64,000 bases of DNA, from positions 7,346,001 through 7,410,000 of the forward strand of contig JASXTE010000012.1 of assembly GCA_030280995.1 (NCBI GenBank), in the 5' to 3' direction. The notes beneath the pieces are model-generated. The model saw only the letters and a program-made list of their open reading frames with translations, was not told the origin of the DNA and did not search any database. This document shows positions 44,375 to 56,366 of the stretch, one piece after another; position 1 is the stretch's first letter, and each line of letters starts with the position of its first letter. Origin of the DNA: Hemileia vastatrix (taxonomy: Eukaryota; Basidiomycota; Pucciniomycetes; Pucciniales; Zaghouaniaceae). The position numbers and the translations under genes are program-made.

Positions 44375-46342
44375 ATGAACGACATCAATGCGTTTGATAG
44401 CTCAGCGGCGCAGACACAAACCGATCCTTTGGATGTCATCCTTGCTACTGGTGGATACGACAACACAATCAGGTTTTGGGAGGCCTGGAGTGGCATCTGC
44501 ATCAAAAGTATTAGCCATCCTCAGAGTGTTGGTCTCTCGCTTCCTTTTCTCTCCCTCTCGTCTTGTCTTTATGATTTTTAACTTATTCTTGTTGATCTTT
44601 CTGGCTATTTCTCAGCAAATAAACCGTTTGGCTATTTCTCCTGACAAGCGCTACTTGGCTGTGGCTGGAAATGCTCATGTTCGGCTTTATGATGTTGCTA
44701 TCGCTACCTCTTCCACCCCACCTGCTCCCATTCAAATCACCAGTCAAAGCGACAGAGCTGCTCAACAGCAAGCTCAAGCACAGATTCAAGCCGGCTTGGT
44801 AACCTTTTTTTTTTTCTTTATTACCTTGACTCATGTACTCACTATTTGTTTGTTTTTTTTGTTTTTTGTTTTTATTTATTTATTTGTACTTTCACTACAT
44901 GAAATTAGGTCATGAACTTTCCGCATAATGCAAACGTTACCAGTGTTGCTTGGCCCAAGGAATGCAAGTGGTTTGTTACTGGCAGTGAAGATGGAAAAAT
45001 GCGCATTTGGGATACTAGGTCAGCAAGTTAAATTATAAATGCTTAATATTAAGTGACTTTGTGTCGACTTTACATTGTTTCTATAAACAGGAGGAGTTAT
45101 TTATATATGCGCTTATACATGTTATTTCACTTTATTTAGATCCCCTATCGCACAGCGATTAGTAAGTTTTTCCTAAAACTTTGTTATCCATGTTTGGGTT
45201 AATATCTGTTTACGCGGCGCATTTTTCTGATCAAAAACAGTATGATCATAATTCACCTGTGAATGGTAATTGGTATTATTGTTTTTTTCCTCATTTCTTA
45301 AGGTTTGCCCTACTCATTTTGTTCGTTTATTTATTTTTGGTCTAGATATTGCTATTCATCCTAACCAAGGAGAAATTATATCATGCGATCAGAGTGGCGC
45401 CATCAAAATTTGGGATTTAGCTGCTGATTCATGTACTCACGAGCTTGTGTGTCTCCACTTTTATATCTCTAGCTCAAATAATCTGATGGAGATTGTGCGT
45501 GTGTGCGTTTTTTCGCCTCAAAATCCTCTTTTAGTTTCCTGAGGAAGATGTACCACAGCGGAGCGTTAGCATCGCCACAGATAACTCCTGTTTAGTGGCT
45601 GGTAACAATGCTGTTGAGTTGCCTGTATTTTTATATAATTGTTTAATTTATTTTTATCATTCTGTTCATGTGGGTTCTTTTTTCATTTTCTTTTCGACTT
45701 AATAGGGTAATGTTTTTGTTTGGAACATCTCAACTGGAGGTAGTTTTACAGATTTACAGGCTGTAGCTAAATTTGAGGCGCACAAGCGGTATTGTTTAAA
45801 GGTTCTTCTAAGTCCAGATGTAAAGTTAGTTGTTTTAAATTTGACATGGAACCGAACAATTTTCTGATTCAATTTTTTTGGAGTAATTAAATAGACAGCT
45901 TGCCACTTGCTCAGCTGATACGTCAATCAAGATTTGGTCTCTGAGTGCATCTGATTCACAAGCTGAGAACCAATCAATTTCTTCGCGCTTAAACAGAATT
46001 ATTGAGCCTCATTTAGACAAAACGCTGTATGGCCATCAACGTTGGGTTTGGGATATGGCATTTTCTGCTGACTCAGCATACCTGGTCAGCGCCAGTAGTG
46101 ATCATAGTGCACGACTATGGGAATTAGCAACTGGCCAAACTGTGCGGCAGTATAGTGGTCATTCTAAACCATGTGTAGCTGTGGCTTTAAATGATAGTGA
46201 GTTTTATGTCAACAGCTATATATCCCGATTAGAATCTAATCATTTTATCTGGGTACTCATCATTTGTTATGTTTCTTATTCCTACCTCATGTTCTTTTTT
46301 CTTTTCTCTTTCGATGGACAAATTACGGTAAATACTAGTTAA
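44375..46342 (+). CDS. LST8: LST8-like WD40 protein (TOR complex subunit)
   Basis: Nine exons fit with matching phases: 44375-44527, 44616-44798, 44909-45018, 45140-45161 (22 nt), 45241-45265 (25 nt), 45346-45446, 45535-45612, 45706-45824 and 45895-46196. They encode successive WD40 blades: [91 protein letters not shown] and [20 protein letters not shown]. Sequence and blade order match LST8/mLST8, which binds the TOR kinase domain in TORC1 and TORC2. Start chosen at the Met 15 codons before the first blade ([10 protein letters not shown]). The family ends about where exon 9 ends (CVAVALND). Reading on gives a stop at 46340-46342. An alternative acceptor near 46472 would give a shorter tail, so the last residues are uncertain. 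Confidence 0.9.
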
Positions 46343-47353
46343 TATTTGTTAAATAATTTAAAAGATTTCTTGGGATTTATATTCATCAAATAATTAATGC
46401 AAAATGAAAATAAAATAGTGCAACAGGTAGAAAGTGCCAAATCTTAACCTTTGATTTCACTCTCAATTTTAGTTGTGTCTTGATGTTTCTTTGAAAAATC
46501 TACACATTTACAATTGATTGAGTTGCGCATAGTAGCTTTACACATGAAGGGGAAGGGAAACCGGGGAGTAAATTGTAGTTTTTGCCTTCAATTATTTATT
46601 AAGTTTGAAATGGTAGTAGTATCCTGCTTGCAGGTTTGAAATGTTTTGTTTTTGTTTTTTGTTCATTTGTTTTTGTTCTTTAATTATTATTTTTTGTTGA
46701 TGTCAAGATTGAAATGCTGTGAATATAAATTTTTATCTATCTGTCAATGTGGCACGCCCCCCCCCCTTCCTTCAATCTATAATGGATGACTTATCAAAAA
46801 GGCTGGGAGCTTTTTTTATCTTCATCTTCATCTTCACCTTCAGTTTTCTTCTTCATCTTTTTTCTTCCTATTTATATTTATATTTTTGATATCTTAATCT
46901 TTCGGAAGTGAGATTTGAGTATTTGAGTAGTATGTAAGGTGGTTAGAAACAAGGTCATTTTCATTTCTCATTTTCAGCATCATAAACATTTTTAATTGAT
47001 TCAAGAATGTGTCTCATAGTCTATTAGAAACATTTATTTATTTATTTTATTTCAGAATATGAATTAATATATATATATATATAAATTAAACTTTTGAAAT
47101 AATTTTTTTTTTTAAAAAAAAAAGAGGTTTTTTGTAAATAAATTATTTATAAAGCAAGAATTGTATCACGAGACAATGATGATAGATAGATAGATATAAG
47201 CAAAACATAACTTTCATATTTAGAGGGTGGTGTCAAAGTTGGTTTTGGTAAACTACAACCTTGATTTCTTATATATATATATATATATATTGAATTTTTT
47301 TTTTGTTTTGAATTTTTTGATTTGATTTACAACTGTTCCTGAATTGGATGTTT
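46343..47353. other. AT-rich gap with microsatellites
   Basis: No gene. Contains a C9-run near 46757, (TA)n near 47066-47083 and 47272-47290, and GATA repeats near 47182-47200. It ends at the inverted repeat of element F. Confidence 0.55.
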
Positions 47354-47445
47354 CCAAAATGAGTAAAAAAGAGAATTTTTTTCCCCTCTGTTCAAAACTT
47401 TTTGAAGCCCCTAAACTTTTTCTCTCATAATCATACTTTTAGTTC

Positions 47446-47479
<34 letters not shown>

Positions 47480-47849
47480 ATTTATCATATGTGTCGTTTT
47501 CCATATCTTTGGCTTATCCACCACCCTCTATCACCTGTCTGGTATTTGCTCATCAATCTTGTTCCACAAACCTGGTCTTCATTTTTGCATCCCACCTGCC
47601 ATATCATCAGCCAGTCTTCTTCACTTATCAACTTTCATTCCCTTCACCAGTCTTTCTGCCTGACCTCCTCTTCATGCCATTGGATTCTTGTGTTCTGTCA
47701 TTCACCTGTTGGTGTTGCCTGTCTTGTCATTGTCCTCTTCTTCCTACCATTGGATTATTTCACTCTGTCATTTTACCACTGGTGTTGCCAGTCTTTTCAT
47801 AGTCTTCTTCTTCCTGCCATTGTATTTTTGTGTTCTGTCATTTTCCTGT
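47354..47849 (+). repeat. Element F left inverted repeat, outer part
   Basis: Pairs with 53600-54105 in inverted orientation (shared AACCTGGTCTTCATTxTTGC and ATATCATCAGCCAGTCTTC). It includes a long T-run at 47451-47478 and the first copies of a 70-bp tandem repeat (units at about 47677 and 47747, with CCATTGGATTxTTGTGTTC). Confidence 0.85.
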
Positions 47850-49196
47850 TGTAGAAAGATTCTTACAGTCACTTTGCTGCAAAAAGAATCAAAGGGGGTT
47901 GAATAAACCTAAGAAAACCCTGTCCCTTTAAGTAAAATAAGCGTTCTCAATAATATAAGCTTTAATTTCTACTTGATATGAAAAAGACTTGTTGACTAGT
48001 TAATATTGACACTTTTGAGATGTTGGAATCTGTGTTCTTTGAAAAATATAAAGAAATACAACAAAACATTGTACCAGTGAAAAGTTATTTAAATGATTGT
48101 ATATATATGTTTTTAAAAGGTTTTTATTTTATGAAAAATACTATTATTTTTGAGATCCTGAATTTTAGACCTTTTTAATGGTACCATACAGGTATATCTT
48201 TATGAGTTGTTATGTAAAATATTTGTTATAATTATTAAAATGTTGAAATTATAAAGGTACTGTTATTTATGTAATATTAAGTTATAATAGTTATTTTTAT
48301 ATGTAATTTGTTGTTAGCTTTCAATTTCTATGATTGGGTCTCCTCTAAATCTGAGTCTACATCCAAAAATATGCATATAGTAGTCACATAACCCCATTTC
48401 ATCTTCTAACTGTGTCCTAGAGTTCATCCGGATCTCCACAGATCACCATGGAGCTTTTCCAGACTTCTGGACTCAATTGAAAACTAAAATATACTCTAAA
48501 AAAATTACAAAAATTTGAAAAGATAGCAACACCTCTGATTAACAATTCTCACCTTTTTTTTTTTTAGCCTGCATAGCACTATTCAATGAAATAAAAATTA
48601 TCAAAGTTAAGTAAACTCGGTAAATCAAAAATTCTATAAGTCACTAAATAAATTAATTAAAAATATAAGAAATTTTTTGAAAAATCCAGAAAAATTCTAG
48701 AAGCACCACACAATATGGGGGGCGGACTTGCTAGCAATTCCGCAACCTTGGACCCAAACCCACCACAGATTGAACACACATTGAGCTATTGATAAAGGAA
48801 CCATACAATCAGGGATGAACACCACTCAGCAGAACAGTTTTAGGTGGGTGTTCAAGTAGAGTTCAGTATGGGCTCAGTATGAGTTCAGTCTTAGTTCCAT
48901 CTTAGTTCAGGTTGAGGACTTTCTAGCAAGTCCACCCCCTATATTGCGTAGTGAAGGTTCTTGAGAATCTATATTATCTTTTTCATACACATTTGAACAT
49001 ATAAAAAATATTTTTGACTGTAAAATAAATGTTTTAATCTGAGCATTTTATAATTAACTTTTATGCTTTAAAATAACCAATTTTGTCTATTATAAATCCA
49101 GAATGGAAACCAATTCAGCCCAGAAAATTACTAAATGAGTGTCTCACAAATTTTTCCATACCATATTGGTGCCTTACTAAGCTTTAGTCTACCACA
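47850..49196. mobile_element. Probable solo LTR inserted in a repeat unit of element F
   Basis: It splits a 70-bp unit. Starts TGTAGAAAGATTC and ends TAGTCTACCACA (TG...CA, imperfect inverted ends). Candidate TSD CCTGT / CCATT matches at only three of five positions. No retroelement coding sequence inside. It contains a small inverted-repeat element at 48712-48947. Confidence 0.5.
48712..48947. mobile_element. MITE-like element with CAATATxGGGGG ends
   Basis: Imperfect terminal inverted repeats: CAATATGGGGGGCGGACTTG at the left and, inverted, CAATATAGGGGGTGGACTTG at the right, both followed by CTAG. The interior of about 190 bp is non-coding and holds several AGTTCAGT repeats. It may be a separate MITE or an internal palindrome of the surrounding LTR. 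Confidence 0.6.
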
Positions 49197-49660
49197 CCAT
49201 TAGTGTTACCTGTCTTGTCATTGTCCTCTTCTTCCTGCCATTAGATTCTTGTGTTCTGTCATTTTGCTGTCTTGTCATAGTCCTCCTATTCCTTCCTTTC
49301 GATTTTTATTTTCTGTCACTGGCCTGTCTCATAACTCATGTCATCCACCTGTCTCTCATTTCTCATCTTAATCCAGTTTTCTTTGACTTATCTCACATCT
49401 AAGGTAAGCAACCTAATATATTCAATTTTTGATTATCTTTTTAACTGATTTATGTCTTCATCTATGCACTCCTCCATTTTTTTGACTTATTTTTTCTCTC
49501 ACCTACACATGTCCTCTTACCAAAACAAGGACACAAAATGGCATACATCAAAGGAAAGCTGATCAATCACTAAAAATATTTTCTCTGAAAATCTGACTGG
49601 CTAATCATTTCTTTCTACTTTTTTTCATATCCATATCTTGTCTTTCTTTTTTAATTTACC
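49197..49660 (+). repeat. Element F left inverted repeat, inner part
   Basis: Continues the 70-bp repeat (ACCTGTCTTGTCATTGTCC) and then pairs in inverted orientation with 53225-53600. Shared blocks include AAGGTAAGCAACCTAATATA and CATGTCCTCTTACCAAAACA. AAGGTAAG is a strong splice donor conserved in both repeats. Confidence 0.85.
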
Positions 49661-49744
49661 TCCCATTCCTTAGTTCTTTTATTTTGATAGTATTTCATTT
49701 TGTTTTTACACTAAGTCATTTTTTTCAATTTTTGCCATATTCTG

Positions 49745-51393
49745 CAGCTGATACTATGTTATTCTTCCAGTAAGGTCTAATCTGAATCATGTTCTAAATG
49801 TCACATCTGTTCCTGTACCAGAAATCTCTCAAGTTTTTGTTTCTGATAATGAATATGCTGATAATCAATTTGAGTCAAACTCTGAATATGAAGAAGGAAA
49901 TGGTAGTAAGTCTTCCTTAGAAATTCTTAGGAGCTCTTATATTTTCAAACCCTCATCTTTGGGATTGATAAAATCAATCTGCAATACTTCTTCTTTGTCT
50001 CCAACTTCAGCCAACTCAAACTTAGTTGAAATAAGTTCCCATCAGTTTTTGGTATTTTCTTACCATTCTCCTTCCTTATCCTCCAAAATGCAAACACATA
50101 TCTCTATTCCTTGCACATGATTCACTTGTTTCCTCCAATTTTATGTTTATCTTATGAAGAATAACATTCCCTCCATCTCAAGAAGAATATAGGCTGCATT
50201 AACAAAAATAAACCTTTGGATTCTTACTGGAAAATTTTATTGGCACAACTAAAACTTTTTTTTAATTGACAGATTGACTCACAAATTTTAGAAGATTTCC
50301 AACAATCTTCTTATTCTGCTATCAGAGAAATTAAAAATGAATATTTGACTAATTTTCTTCAGGAGCAGTCATAGGATAGAAATATTCAATGGAATGTGCT
50401 AATCCCACATGGTGGTGCTTTGTCAGCAAGTCAAAAGACACAGCTCAATTCCAATGATATTTTTCAAGACTCTTTGAATATGGCTGAAATAACACCTTTG
50501 ACCTGAAAAATTGTTTTGTGACTTGTACAACTGGATCCATGATTGAAAGATTAAGTATATTTTTCTCTTTTAAATTTATTTGTTTTTTATTCTTGGGCAG
50601 CATATATTGGCTTATGAACATATTAAACCTAAATTAACATCAAAAAATAGTCTGATGCAGATTTTGTTCTGCAAACTTCAGCTGGGTTTCTTGCAGAGGT
50701 CCAGAATTTTAAAAAATTGACTTGATTATGAAGTATAACATTCCTTTCCCTGACATTTCTAAATTTCAGGACTTACCTATTTTTTTCAACCCCAAAAACC
50801 CAAATGAATATTTTTTACTCAATTGGAATCTTTCCAACACTTGGGCTAAGATTATTTTAAGTGTTTTATCTTATGTAATGTCTTACTTTCTCTATATTAA
50901 CATATATCTATTTACTGACCCAGAGGAAGAAAATACTTCCAAGGCCACTAATCTCTGCCCACCTAAAGGTCCTCAATTTTCATACAAACTTACTAAGAAA
51001 AATCATTTTTCAAGCAAAAATTACATCTCAGATTATGATTCAGCTGGGAGTGAAGCTTCAGGAAGTGTAAGTTCAACTCCTCACCATAGACACAAGCATA
51101 TGCAATTAAAAGAAAATAAATTTAAAAAAAAAGTAAATCTCAATGACATCAAGTTCATCATAGAAAATCAAGCAAACAATTGTGTTATATGTCAAGCTCA
51201 CCAAAAATGTCTTCTACTGACCTTCATCAATCTGAAGATAACTGAAAAATGTCTGATTATCTTTATTTTTGTAAATCAAACTTAAAGAAATAATTGATGA
51301 TAGTTTGAAGACTCTTGGAATTTCTCACTGGTCTTTTTTTGATGATGTGCCTACTAAAGACCTTCTAGAGGTAGGTATCCCAAAAGGTGTTTG
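49745..51393 (+). pseudogene. Accessory gene of element F with SAM-like C-terminus
   Basis: Plus-strand coding remnants in several frames. An acidic Ser-rich segment (VSDNEYADNQFESNSEYEEG, about 49835-49900) is followed by a stop-rich middle. The frame from 50722 is open to 51285 (MKYNIPFPDISKFQDLPIFF, then a polar region SDYDSAGSEASGSVSS). The C-terminal piece LKTLGISHWSFFDDVPTKDL with LLEVGIPKGV ends at 51391-51393 and has the shape of a SAM domain (LG...W..F....DLL.VGI). The family is not known to me. It may be a regulator encoded by this transposon family. SAM assignment is tentative. Confidence 0.4.
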
Positions 51394-52019
51394 AAGAGTA
51401 ATGATTAACTCAACTAAAAATTTAAAAATCATATAAAAAATTTATAATAATTTAGTATCTATAGCCTGTTTGTTTTTATGACATATAAACTGTTTATTAT
51501 AAATAAATAAAAATATCATATATCATAACTTTAACAAAAAAAAACTCTTTATTATAAAAATATAACAGTAAAATATAAATTATATATTATAAATTTGGTC
51601 TTTATTTCAATTATAATATTTATATAAAAATTATGATGATTGAATAAATATAACATTTGAATGTTAAATCTTAATGCAACATGAAATTCCCAGCATCTCA
51701 TACACAAAAGCAGAATCCACATAACCAGATGTCATTACAAGCTATCTCACACACATCACATATAACCAGATTTCATTACTTGAAATCTCACACACATTAC
51801 ATAAGTGCAGATGTGACTATCAGCTATCTTGCATGCACAATTAAAATCTGAATACTCACACACACAAGTAAAACATATATGAAGATGTAATTACCAGCTA
51901 TCTCAAACATCTAAGTTAGTCTCACATATACCAAAAAATGGTTTGCCATTTTTAATAGTCACAAAAAATTGAAAATATAGAAATAAAATTATAATAATTG
52001 GTTTACCCCAAAGACCTAT
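51394..52019. repeat. AT-rich spacer with 41-bp repeats between convergent genes of F
   Basis: Two units of 41 bp (51727-51767 and 51768-51808, starting AGATxTCATTAC and holding ATCTCACACACAT), plus two looser units to about 51920. No gene. Confidence 0.65.
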
Positions 52020-53160
52020 ACTTTAATTCAGAATCTTTAAATAGCTTTGGCATGAGTTGTGGAGTAAAACCAATCCCAACCATTGCATATATGATATCCC
52101 TATCCTCAGGACCCCCTGTCAAAGTTTCAATTTGTCATGGTCTACATTTGAGTACTCCAAAAGCCTTTTGAATTGGATTGAAATTGAGTGAATAAGGTGG
52201 AAAGTAAATGAGCTTAAACCCTCATTCTTCAACTATATCACTGATCCTTCCATTGTGATGGATTGTACCATTATCCATTACAAGAATACTGTTTGGTGCA
52301 AGGAAAGGGTTCATACGTGACACCTTTAAATAAAAAAATTTAAGATTAAAATCAAACAAAACATTAAAAAAATAGGACAAAGGTAAGTATCTACTGACTG
52401 GTATGTTTTTAAAAAAAAATACAAAATGGAATCAATTGACTTATTCCTCTCAAACTACCAATCCAAGTAATCCAGAGAGAAAATCCTGGGTATTACATTG
52501 AATTTATGTGGAGATCGACGGAAGTGGACATTTTGAGCTGAGAGCCCAACCTTAGACCATCCCTTAGTACCAGAAACACAATCTGATGTTACCCAAAACT
52601 CATCTAACATATATATTTCCTAAAAAGTTGTCAGAGATCAATTTAAAGAATAAAAATTTAAAAGGCAATTGACTTACCAGTGAAAACAATCCTTTAAGGA
52701 TTGACTAAAGCTACTATAAAGATATATTTTCATATTTTCATAGGACCTTGCTTTGGATGGACTTTTTTGATGTCTTTCTTTCTCATATCAAAACATTTAG
52801 TGAGTTCCACATGAATAGTGTTTAAAGAGATTGAGAGCTTGTTATTATCAAGCAAAAGTTTCTTCAGCTCAATAAAATAAGTGGTCAGACTTTTATTGAA
52901 AATTTCCTCAAGTAAAAACATTTCTCTTCATTCAATTGAATAAAGTGTTCTATAGTGAGATAGATGTCAGGGTTGGTGACTACAGCCTGTGTAGTGTCAT
53001 ATAATTTCACCCAACATTAAATGGATTGCAAGCTGAGAGAGGAACCATACATAGAGTTTATATCTTCTATTGAGTTCTTATTGAGGTATGCCATTACCAC
53101 AGAAAGTTTAAAATCCACTTTTAATGGATGAGACCCATGAAAAATACAGATAACCTGAAA
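52020..53160 (-). pseudogene. Tc1/mariner (IS630)-type transposase of element F
   Basis: The minus strand starts with a helix-turn-helix-like region (MAYLNKNSIEDINSMYGSS, about 53090-53035). The DDE core has EIYMLDEFWVTSD (first Asp, near 52615) and GWSKVGLSAQ, then SILVMDNGTIHHNGRI (second Asp, near 52290-52250) and LIYFPPYSLNFNPIQKAFGV (near 52220-52160). In the last block the family NPIE reads NPIQ, so the third catalytic residue is changed. Stops at several points and a region of lower identity between the helix-turn-helix and the core. It runs towards the accessory gene. Confidence 0.8.
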
Positions 53161-53224
53161 AATAAAACTACCAATTAATATTTAAAAAAATAAAATAACT
53201 AAAATAACAAAATAAAAGAAGTGG

Positions 53225-54105
53225 GGAATAAGAGGAATTATGGAAAGAAAGACCATATATGGATATATAAACAGTGGAAAGAAAGGATTAGTCAGATTTT
53301 CAGAGAAAATATTTGCAATGATTGGTCAGCTTTACTTTGATGTATTCTCTTTTTTTCCTTGTTTTGGTAAGAGGACATGTGTAAATGAGAGAAAAAATAA
53401 TTCACACAAATAGAGGAGTGCGTAAATGAAGACATAAATCAGTTAAAAATATAATTAAAGATTAATATATTAGGTTGCTTACCTTATATTTGAGATAATT
53501 CAAAGACAACCTAGATGAAGACAAGAAATGAGTGGCAGGTAGATGATGTGAGTTATGAGATTGGCCTGTGGAATAATTCAAGAATTAAATGGAAGGAGGA
53601 GGAGGACTATGATAAGACAGGTATCTCAAAAAGACAAATTACAGAACACAAGAATCCAATGGCAGGAAGATGAGGACAATGACAAGACAGGCAACACAAA
53701 TTTGAAAATGACAGAACACAAGAATCCAATGGCAGGAAGAGGAGGAAAATTACAAGACAGATGACACCAATGGGAAAATGAAAGAACATAAAAATCAAAT
53801 GGCTGGAAGACAAAGTCAGGAAGAAAGATTTTTTAAGGGAATGGCATGTGAAAAGTGAAGAAGACTGGCTGATGATATGGTAGGTGGGATGCAAGAATGA
53901 AGACCAGGTTTGTGGATGAAGATTAATGAGAAAATATCAGACAGGTGAATTAGGGTGGTGCATAAGCAAAAGATATGGAAAAGGACACATGATTAATTAA
54001 AGAAAAAAGGAGCTGAACTAGAAGTATGATGAAGGAAGAAAAAATTTGGGGGCTTAAAAAAGTCTTGAACAAAGGGATAAATTTCCCCCTTTTTTATCAT
54101 TTTGG
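53225..54105 (-). repeat. Element F right inverted repeat (about 880 bp)
   Basis: Inverted partner of 47354-47849 and 49197-49660. It includes about three 70-bp units (53600-53830, with AGAACACAAGAATCCAATGG). The transposase transcript probably starts in it, as the accessory transcript does in the left copy. Confidence 0.85.
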
Positions 54106-54473
54106 TGACATCTTGTCAGCCTGTATATTCCCAGGACTGAGTAAGATAAGGATATAAAATATGCTAAACACATATATTACACATGGGTACAATAAGTAAG
54201 GGTATAAAATATATATAAATAAGTGAAATAAGTCATTTAATACAATATATTCCATTAGAATACCTTAAATACATGCATATATCCACATTTTATAGGTATT
54301 ATATCCTTAATATTAAAATGGAATATGTTGGGGTAATCCTAAGTACCTTAGACATAAGGTTAAACAATTTTTTAGTGGTATTAAGGATTTTTTTTCATTA
54401 TTATGGTAAAATAATAGATAAATTCACTTACAATCACATAAAGCTGGATATATGCACTATAAATTTAATAATA

Positions 54474-54909
54474 GGGGGTATCAATTTTCAGGGATCCACA
54501 ATTAGGGATCAGGAATTTTTTTTCCCGCATCCAAGATTATTAATTGTGGAATATTCTTATCCACTAGCCCTGGGGCTAGTTAATAATGAATTGATGATAA
54601 TGCATTATCAAGCCTCTTATACCCCAATTTCCATTCCTAATTCCTGATCCCAAACTCATCTCATCCATGATTAATTTGTAAGAAAGTCACATGAAATACA
54701 ATTGCAGATTCCATCCTTAAGTCTTTATTCACTCTATGCTACTTAATATTGGTGGTGAACACAAATTTTTTTTTTTCTATCTACACTCCGCAACTGCTCA
54801 TTTGGTGGCAAATTCCCACTTCCCACTCATCACCTAAACCTTCTACCAAAAACCATTTCTCCCAACAATAATAAAGCACCTCTCTTCTAGGAAGCAACAT
54901 CACTCAGCT
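54474..54909 (+). promoter_or_regulatory. Transposase-side terminal and promoter region (C)
   Basis: About 435 bp conserved in elements A and B. It contains the partly palindromic CTAGCCCTGGGGCTAG near 54564-54579 and TTATACCCCAATTTCC. It lies directly upstream of the transposase ATG at 54910. Likely promoter and protein-binding region; no TATA box stands out. Confidence 0.5.
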
Positions 54910-56060
54910 ATGAATGCTATCACTTTAAATTTAGCCGCTGACTCTGATTCTCACTCTGGTTTGGAAGACACTTTAGCTTATATGTCTTTCCTTCCCAAAA
55001 AGCATTACATCATCCCAAGGGGGCCAAATCTTTATCATCATCCCAGATATGATCTTGCCTCAATTCTTGAAATTCCTCATTTAATCTTCACACAACTTCT
55101 TTGAACTTATACAGATTCTTTTTCAAACTTTCTCAACTCATCTCTGATCATCCTATCTTCCATAATAATTCCCTTAACAAACAGCGTAATCCTGCCTTTA
55201 AGCTTGCTGTTGCACTAGGTTGCTTTGGTTCAAATGGAAATGGTGCTGCTGTAAGAAATTTAGATAATCTCTATACAATAGGATATTGTACCATCATATT
55301 ATACACCAAGCGCTGTATGATTGCTATCCTTTCTCTCAATTCTCAAATGCTTTCTTGGCCAACTCAACAACAGTGACTTGAATCCTCTCAACTAATGCAA
55401 GATGAAGGTTTCCCTGGCTGTGTAGGTTTTGTTGTTGGTACAACTATACTTTTGAGCCAAAAGAGTGCTCATGATGGCAGCCATTATTTTGATTTCAAAA
55501 AAAGGTTTCTTCAAATGATCTCAGATTTCTCTTCATGAACTAACTTTTTATCTTCTTTCTAGTTACTCTATTGCCATTTGACTTGTGTGTGGTATCAATA
55601 AAAAGTTTATTTATTTTCATAGTTGCTACCCCAGCTCATGTCATTACTCTTCAATGTTCCAAAGAATAAATATTTCTCAAAATTCTGACCAATACTTTGA
55701 CAAATCTCAGTACCTTTTTGCAGAATCAGCATATGCAAGTGGAAAATACATTATACCTGCTTTCCAAGGTGCAACTTTAGGAAATTACCCAATACCATCT
55801 TTTAATTAACATCTTGCACAATCAAGAGTACAAATTGAACATGCAATTGGGATTTTAAAGGGAAGATTGTTTAGTCTCCGGGAACTCAGATTCAAATTTC
55901 AAAAAAAAATGGAAATCAAAACTTCAAATCATTGGATAATAACTTGCATTATACTCCATAATATCCTGGCTGATTTGAAGGATGAGTGGTATGATCTTTA
56001 TGAAGAAGAAGATCCTGAACCTGAACTAGCCCTCCCCCCTTGCTTCACAAAACTTAATTT
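54910..56060 (+). pseudogene. PIF/Harbinger transposase (element C), catalytic Asp residues lost
   Basis: Starts ATG 54910 (MNAITLNLAADSDSHSGLED), then DLASILEIPHLIFTQL, a frame change near 55100, and the frame to 55376 with LGCFGSNGNGAAV. Downstream blocks match copies B and D, but the first catalytic position reads GCVGFVVGTTI (Val for Asp) and the second SSCHYSSMF (Tyr for Asp). The acidic IEHAIGILKGR block remains (about 55835). An intron with TTCTTTCTAG acceptor ends near 55561. Stops at 55374 and 55807. The C-terminal helix block WIITCIILHNIL is intact. Confidence 0.85.
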
Positions 56061-56366
56061 CCATTGGAATGCACTCTATCATTATGCCAATCATACTCCA
56101 TCATTTCTCAGCACAACTCCTTTCAATTTTTTATTATATTTCACTCTTTTTTTATTTCACCCCTCATATCTTTTTCCTCCTCTGCTCTTGTTTACCTCAA
56201 TCTATATGTATTTAAGTTTCACATTCTGATAGAATTAAATTTATTTTTCTAATGATATAAATGCCTTTTGATAATAATAATAATAATAATTTTCAATTTC
56301 TAAACAACCATTATAATCCAATAATATTTGAAGAAAGCTACCATGTAAGTATTCTAACTTTTCTAT

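Larger units (their letters stand above)
47354..54105 (-). mobile_element. Tc1/mariner-like element F with very long inverted repeats
   Basis: Outer ends CCAAAATGAGTAAAAAAG (47354) and, inverted, CCAAAATGATAAAAAAG (54105). The inverted homology extends inward to about 49660 on the left (excluding an insertion) and 53225 on the right, so each repeat is nearly 0.9 kb. Inside are a plus-strand accessory gene (49745-51393) and a minus-strand transposase (about 52020-53160), which converge. A TA dinucleotide duplication could not be confirmed at the ends. Both genes have stops. Confidence 0.75.

Noticed and set aside
47402..47906. Plus-strand Cys/Leu/Ser-rich frame of 150 codons that could pass for a membrane protein
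   Set aside because: It is encoded by the 70-bp tandem repeats of the element F inverted repeat. The mirrored copy at 53607-53894 shows it moves with the repeat, and it begins in a T-run.
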